NCBI GenBank assembly: GCA_036971475.1 | Contig: JBAIZL010000005.1 | Coordinates: forward strand, 172,904,886 to 172,968,885 | Direction of reading: 5' to 3' | Length of the DNA: 64,000 nt | Source: Prosapia bicincta | Taxonomy: Eukaryota; Arthropoda; Insecta; Hemiptera; Cercopidae | In this document: one piece after another, positions 58,834 to 64,000 of the stretch | Layout of the letters: each line of letters starts with the position of its first letter | Numbering within the stretch: position 1 is the stretch's first letter | Position numbers and translations under genes: made by a program | The notes under the pieces: model-generated | Database searches by the model: none | The model's input: the letters and a program-made list of their open reading frames with translations, nothing else | Told to the model about the DNA's origin: nothing

Positions 58834-60200
58834 GTAAGTTTATCGTTCTTAAACTTAAAATATATATCCAATGCCTTAAAAAGTTTGCTTTATGAAACTG
58901 TGAGTGTTACTCTCCTAACTATAACACTAACGGACCATCCTTTATATGCTCAAACAGAATAAACCCTATTTATAAGTCTATAAAGTCAGTAAGGCAAATT
59001 GACAATGTGGAATTGAAGGCAACCCCAATAAAATAATACAGTTCGAAACTTCGTTTCATATTCGTATTTACATTTCATTAGCATAGATACTTTCATACAA
59101 ACGTTATAGCTCTGAAATTAATTGACAACAGTGTGGCAATAAAATCATATCTTATAGAACCATATGTACAAAAGAGTCTAATAATTACGGTTTTAAAAAC
59201 TTATAGCAAAATTTCAATGAATAATAACCCATTGCAGATTAAATTATTAATGTTTTGCATGCCCAGCACAATTGAATTAATTCTAAATTCAGTGGTTCAA
59301 GGCAGCTGAATTTTGTCGTGTTAATTGATTATTTTTAATCATTATTATTTTTTAAAAATAATTATAAATTAAAATATGTAAAATAATAAACATGTAAAAG
59401 AAATAAGTGGGTAATTCTCAAAATAATAGAACTATTCAAGTTCCTTGTAAATTTCTCTTCAAATGCTTTTTTTAGAAGCTTTTTAAAAATGCAATTCAAA
59501 TAGGAAGAAATAATTAAATGAGTACTAATTTTTTATTTCAATCATATTTTGAAATATTGGCAGAAAAAATTGTAAACCCTGTGTAACTCATCCCGTGGAC
59601 AGTCCTTTCAATGATGTCATTACTTACTGCTCTGCATTAAACAAACGCATGTACAATTGTATATACATTGGAATATACATTTTGTAAAAGAACAATGTGA
59701 ACATTATAAACATGGTTTTAGAATTTAATTAATTTACTTGTGACTGACACTATATATAAAATGTATTTGTCCCCAATTTTCTTCTCACCTCTGCGGACAC
59801 TGCTAAACCAGGAAACTTTTACATAGCATTGTTGGCATACTCTGTCTACATTTGGAGGGAAATACTACAGAGTGTTCTTCATTCTTTGGTATTTTCTATT
59901 TGATGTTTGTTGCTTAGTTATTTATTTATCATATATACAGTTTGTTGAGATCAGTATCTCACCTCCATGGACAAAAAATTAAGGTAAGAATGAGTATTAC
60001 AAACATTTGTTATCATTGATGTCTTATATATTTATGAAATCTACTGAAATCATAAGAATGATGATCCCTAAACTTATAAATCAAGAAGAGCGTTAACAAA
60101 TATAAGGTTTACTCCCCTCCATGGTCATACTGTGTCCATGAGAGGGTAATCTCTTAACCAGTAAGGTTGTTTTAAAAGTATTTTTTTAAACGCTCGTAGG
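58834..60200 (+). other. intronic DNA
   Basis: First part of the 4.8-kb intron 58834-63642. A small donor/acceptor-framed segment near 59941-59981 was considered as an exon but would break the family alignment. Confidence 0.45.
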
Positions 60201-60350
60201 CCTGATGTGATTCAGCTTCATTTTGACTTTTCCAAGAATTATCAATGCAAATATGCTGAAGAAATTCAGTCTACCCACTTTGATGGCTCAAAGTCGTAGG
60301 TTACACTCCACACTTCTGTATTGTACTTTTTCTGATTCATTCTCTGTTGA
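60201..60350 (+). pseudogene. fragment of an uncharacterised mobile-element protein
   Basis: Reads PDVIQLHFDFSKNYQCKYAE then EIQSTHFDGSKS, a stop (TAG), VTLHTSVLYFF and a second stop. The pattern 'HxDFxxNYxCKYxxEIQSxHF...VTLHTxVLY' recurs in uncharacterised transposon-like proteins of arthropods and cnidarians, as I remember it. The stop sits where a Gln codon would fit (CAG to TAG). It lies in the intron between two exons of the NT5DC-type gene and would break that frame. Confidence 0.5.
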
Positions 60351-60361
60351 ATTTTACTTGT

Positions 60362-60433
60362 AAAATGCTACTTACAGTTCCCTAAAATGCTACTTACAGT
60401 TCCCTAAAATGCTACTTACAGTTCCCTAAAATG
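60362..60433. repeat. 22-bp tandem repeat, 3.3 copies
   Basis: Three identical copies of 'aaaatgctacttacagttcc' plus 'ct', then a partial fourth. Confidence 0.95.
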
Positions 60434-63400
60434 AACTTAGTTGGTTCCCTTAACATTCACACAACTAATTAATTATTCACTTCCCGTTTGTAAAAAAATA
60501 TTTAATAATGAAAATAATCTCAGAAGTTGATGGCCAACTGATAAGTTAGTTATAAACATAAGGAAGGTAATAAAAACCCTATTTTAGGTGTCCTCTCATT
60601 TTGAGAAGGCAACAACAAATATCTTTCACTATGGTGACAGTTTTAGAGGGAAAAACAATTGCTTAGTCATGAATGTTACACTTGTTTATGTGAAGCATAA
60701 AAATAACATGTTGTCAAGGGTCAAGCAGAAATATAACAAAAAAAAGACATATTTTCTTGAAGCTACTATGAAAATCAATGTCGAGAAACCATTGTCTTTT
60801 CACCTACTAACAACATTTTCTAGGGATGAGAAAGTTTCACCAGTGAGGTACAATGGATTAAAGTAAATAAAAGTTTTAAAAAATCAGTTTGAGGTAATTA
60901 ATTTATTCAAGCAATTTTTCGGTTTTATCTCTTATAAAATTCTAATTTTCTAGACATGCAGTACGTTTTGTGCCTGACTTTGTGTGATGTTGTCTTGAGT
61001 GTGTATTTAAGTGAAGACTTCATTGGGTAAGAGATTTTTTGGGGTTCTTAAAAGAAAATTGGCGGTCTTGTCATCACAATACTTACATCTCCAGCTCTAA
61101 GGTAACATAAGAATATCTTTTCAACTCACTGTAAGTAGTTCTAAATAGGATAAACCATCGACAAATAGCTTTGTCATATATTTTCTGGGAAGTTTTCTTC
61201 AAGCGATACTGTGAATAAACACAATTAATTCTGGTAACCTTATGCCAAATAATGCTCTGTGATACTGAAGTAATTATCTGCTGCACCAATATTATACTCT
61301 CTTGAAAGTTAAAATGCCAGTCTGCCGTAGCAGAACTGTTCTGTCCCTTTTAATCCCTTGCTATTCAAATGATTCACGATCCGAACAATCCAACTGGTAC
61401 AAATTAATTTCTTGCATATGTTTACTTGTATTTCACTACAAAAATATGTATAAAGCATTAAATATTGTATATTTTATAAGAGTGCATTTTTTCATTATAT
61501 ATGGTGTACCTTACTTACTTTGTTATTTGTTAATTGATTATGATTTGTAAATATAGTTTGAAGATTAGTCATTGAAGCTTCTAATCTCACATTATTATTG
61601 TACACTTCAGATGTTCAAAAAATATACTAATTATAAAAAAGATTTAATCTGATGACAGGTTTATCATGTCTAGAACATCTGATAAAAGTGCAAATTATGG
61701 ACTATGAATATCTATCCTCATATAAGGTGCAATTTTCGACAGATAATAAATATCCCTTAAACAGCACAAACCTCTAGTCTTCTATGTAATCAAAGAATAA
61801 ACTCAACAATAACTGTGACTATAAATTTGAATGTATTAATAGCTTGAAGCAAACAAACAACAACAAGAACCTTAACGGAAACTGGCGCCTTTACATTCTG
61901 TACCACTAATGTGTTGTGACGAAAAGTTAATGTCCATAGGGTTAAGCTCTCACTTTCCTCTCATTGGGAAAAACATTGACGTTCCTTGATCATTTTGTAG
62001 CTAAGATAATACTGGTGTTCAAAAACACTGATAGAGCTGAAATGTTATTACTGGTGTTATTCATGAAATACATGAAACTGTGAATTGTCAGTAACTGAAT
62101 TCAAGAGATTTAATTTTATTGAGTATTTACTTCAGATTGTTATAGATAAATCTTGCTCTTTAAAAAATTAAGAAGTTTTTTAAAAAATGAACAGCTTGTA
62201 ATGGATAAGGTTATATTTCTTTTATTTTATATTATTATTAGGATTTTAGTGATATTTTTATTAATGGTCATTACGTAAATAGTTCAAGTTTATTTTTACA
62301 CAAATTAGAAATAATTTCTAGGTGTAGTCGCTAAATAAAATTAGTAGATTACTACAAAAAAATGAGATGACTTTTTATGAGGAAACATTGTCTGTTGAAG
62401 TGGATACTTGTACATTAAAACCTCTAAACAGCCATAATCCTCTAACAGCCTCTAATCCGTACTTCACCAAATGTCCATTGTTTGGAGGTGTCTGCTATTC
62501 AGAGAGGTCAATAAATAACGGTTAACAAATGAGACATTGAAAGTAGTTACAATTTAAATTGAAAGACATAAAGTAAATAACAAGGAAATTTTATCAATTT
62601 GAAATTTATAAGCTAAACTATTTATATAAATTTAGATAAAATAATTCGTTATTTTCCTTTGATATTTTTTTTTTTTTAGTGTTTCAAGCTTCTTTTTTGC
62701 AAATGTATCAGTAAATTACCTACTATTGTGAATCTTATTCTGTTTTTATTTGCGAAAGGAATTCCTACACTTTCCTGATTTTTTTAATTAAGTCACTAAA
62801 ATTAATTTGGTGAGCAGCAAGTTCGTAACCAATACACATCTCCTTATCGCAAATTCATCTTCTTCATCAGTAGTTATAAATGTAATAGCATTGTGTTTTT
62901 GTCTTCAGTAAATAGATTTTCATCTACGTTTATAAAATCTTAACAGATACTTCACCAGAAATATCATTTAATATTCATATTATGTTTTTCTCCATATTTT
63001 TGTCTGTAATTCTGATTACATTTTCATTTACTTTCTAGAAATAGTTGACTACTGTGGTTTATTTAAATTTATTTTTTTACACTTGATACAGTCCATGAAA
63101 TAGCATCCAACACACTTATAGATTGAATATGGTCACATGCATTTTGATAATATTCCATACTAGGTAAAATATGACAAAGCATGATTTTTCTATATTGGCA
63201 TTTAAAATTGTTTATTATGCCCTGACCCATTGATTAGCAATGAGAAGTACTCTAAAACTTAAATATTTTTTTTATTGTAAAGCTTTATATTTGTCACTCA
63301 TTTTTTATGAAAAGTAAATAAAAATACACAATCTTTTTGTAATTGTCAGGACAGGTTTGTATAACTGTGTTTTAAGATTTTTTTTTCTCTTTGAAGACAG

Positions 63401-63642
63401 TGTAAAATGATTTGTCATAAATTATTAATATAAATTGGGATTTGAAAATTGTAGTAAATTCATAGTCTTATAATATAGGAACTGGAAGTATAAAACAGAA
63501 ACTCATTCATTTAGTTATAGTTAGAAACAAATTGTATGTACAATATGGTTTCTTCAACATTTTAGTTTATTATTACGAATTATTTTAAAGTATTCTTAGA
63601 ACATCAGCTATGAAGCCAAACAATTTAATACCTTTGTTTCAG
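60434..63642 (+). other. intronic DNA; weak pogo-like terminus near 62413
   Basis: An open frame at 60588-60866 is unrecognised. At about 62413-62515, after TA, 'cattaaaacctctaaacagc' and 'tggaggtgtctgctattc' resemble pogo/jerky-type element ends, too short to define. The acceptor 'tttgtttcag' closes the intron at 63642. Confidence 0.4.
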
Positions 63643-63829
63643 AAATAAAGGTATGTCTTGGATTGTGGGACCTCATTGGGAAGATTACTTTGATATTATA
63701 ATAGTCCAAGCTAGGAAACCTATGTTTTTTACAGACGAGTCTCGCCCTATACGTATCTATGACAAAGAACGAGACATTCACATGTGGGATAGAGTCACAC
63801 AGTTAAAAAAAGGAGTAATTTATTATGAG
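63643..63829 (+). CDS. NT5DC2/3: NT5DC2/3-type gene, exon 187 nt with HAD motif III region
   Basis: The first base completes the split Val codon, followed by 62 codons. Acceptor 'gtttcag|aaa', donor 'gag|gtattt' (weak, but the family alignment ends there). It encodes NKGMSWIVGPHWEDYFDIII, VQARKPMFFTDE and RPIRIYDKERDIHMWDRVTQ, then LKKGVIYYE. The Lys in VQARKPMFF is the expected HAD motif III lysine. The final motif (aspartates of motif IV) and the C-terminus must lie beyond the window. Translation past 63829 reaches stops in AT-rich intron sequence. Confidence 0.9.
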
Positions 63830-64000
63830 GTATTTATACATATATTTAGCTCTTATACTACAGTTAAACACCTGAATAAAACCTTATAAATTTTAGAATG
63901 TTTTACATGATAACTTGGGTTTTATAAAATAAGTAGATAATTAAAAAATTGAGATAAAGTGACTAATTTCATTTATTTTAATTAATTAATTAAAGTAAAT

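Noticed and set aside
59930..59985. Small extra exon framed by 'acag' and 'gtaaga'
   Set aside because: The split Val codon joins 58833 to 63643 exactly as in homologues; an added exon would break the alignment.

Overview
The window looks like nuclear DNA of an insect or other arthropod. It is strongly AT-rich, has one intron-split animal gene, and carries arthropod-type non-LTR retrotransposons, pogo/Tigger and hAT transposons, long microsatellites and many palindromic repeats. I see no bacterial features, no CRISPR array and no rRNA. The order of insect cannot be fixed from the sequence.

The only host gene I can support is a NT5DC2/NT5DC3-type gene (HAD-superfamily 5'-nucleotidase domain protein) on the + strand. 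Five internal coding exons (36918-37093, 41827-42054, 58195-58329, 58676-58833, 63643-63829) join in phase. They encode about 294 residues, including the catalytic DxDxT motif. The first exon or exons and the 3' part of the gene are not recognised in the window. Its introns (about 4.7, 16.1, 0.35 and 4.8 kb) are filled with mobile elements.

The left half (1-36.9 kb) has no recognised host exon. In order it holds a 35-bp minisatellite; a 57-bp AT-rich tandem array; a 5'-truncated non-LTR copy (2424-2732); palindromes beside (TA)n tracts; a full-length, apparently intact single-ORF non-LTR retrotransposon (6806-10643, 12-bp target duplication); an uninterrupted 473-bp (GT)n tract; 129-bp, 59-bp and ~110-bp tandem arrays; two small hAT-type elements with 8-bp target duplications; two copies of a ~420-bp dispersed repeat; two decayed Tigger/pogo elements; and a poly(A)-tailed retroposon fragment.

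The right half is the gene. Two inverted copies of one Tigger-type non-autonomous element flank its 228-nt exon. A second full-length retrotransposon (52444-57337, LOA-like, two intact ORFs, 28-bp target duplication) lies antisense in the 16-kb intron.

The most interesting signal is at the 5' end of the first retrotransposon. Bases 6810-6870 fold into the nested double pseudoknot of HDV-like self-cleaving ribozymes, with P1 beginning 4 nt after the target duplication and no P4 helix. The same element family has essentially no 3' UTR, because the stop codon abuts an (AAGT)n tail.
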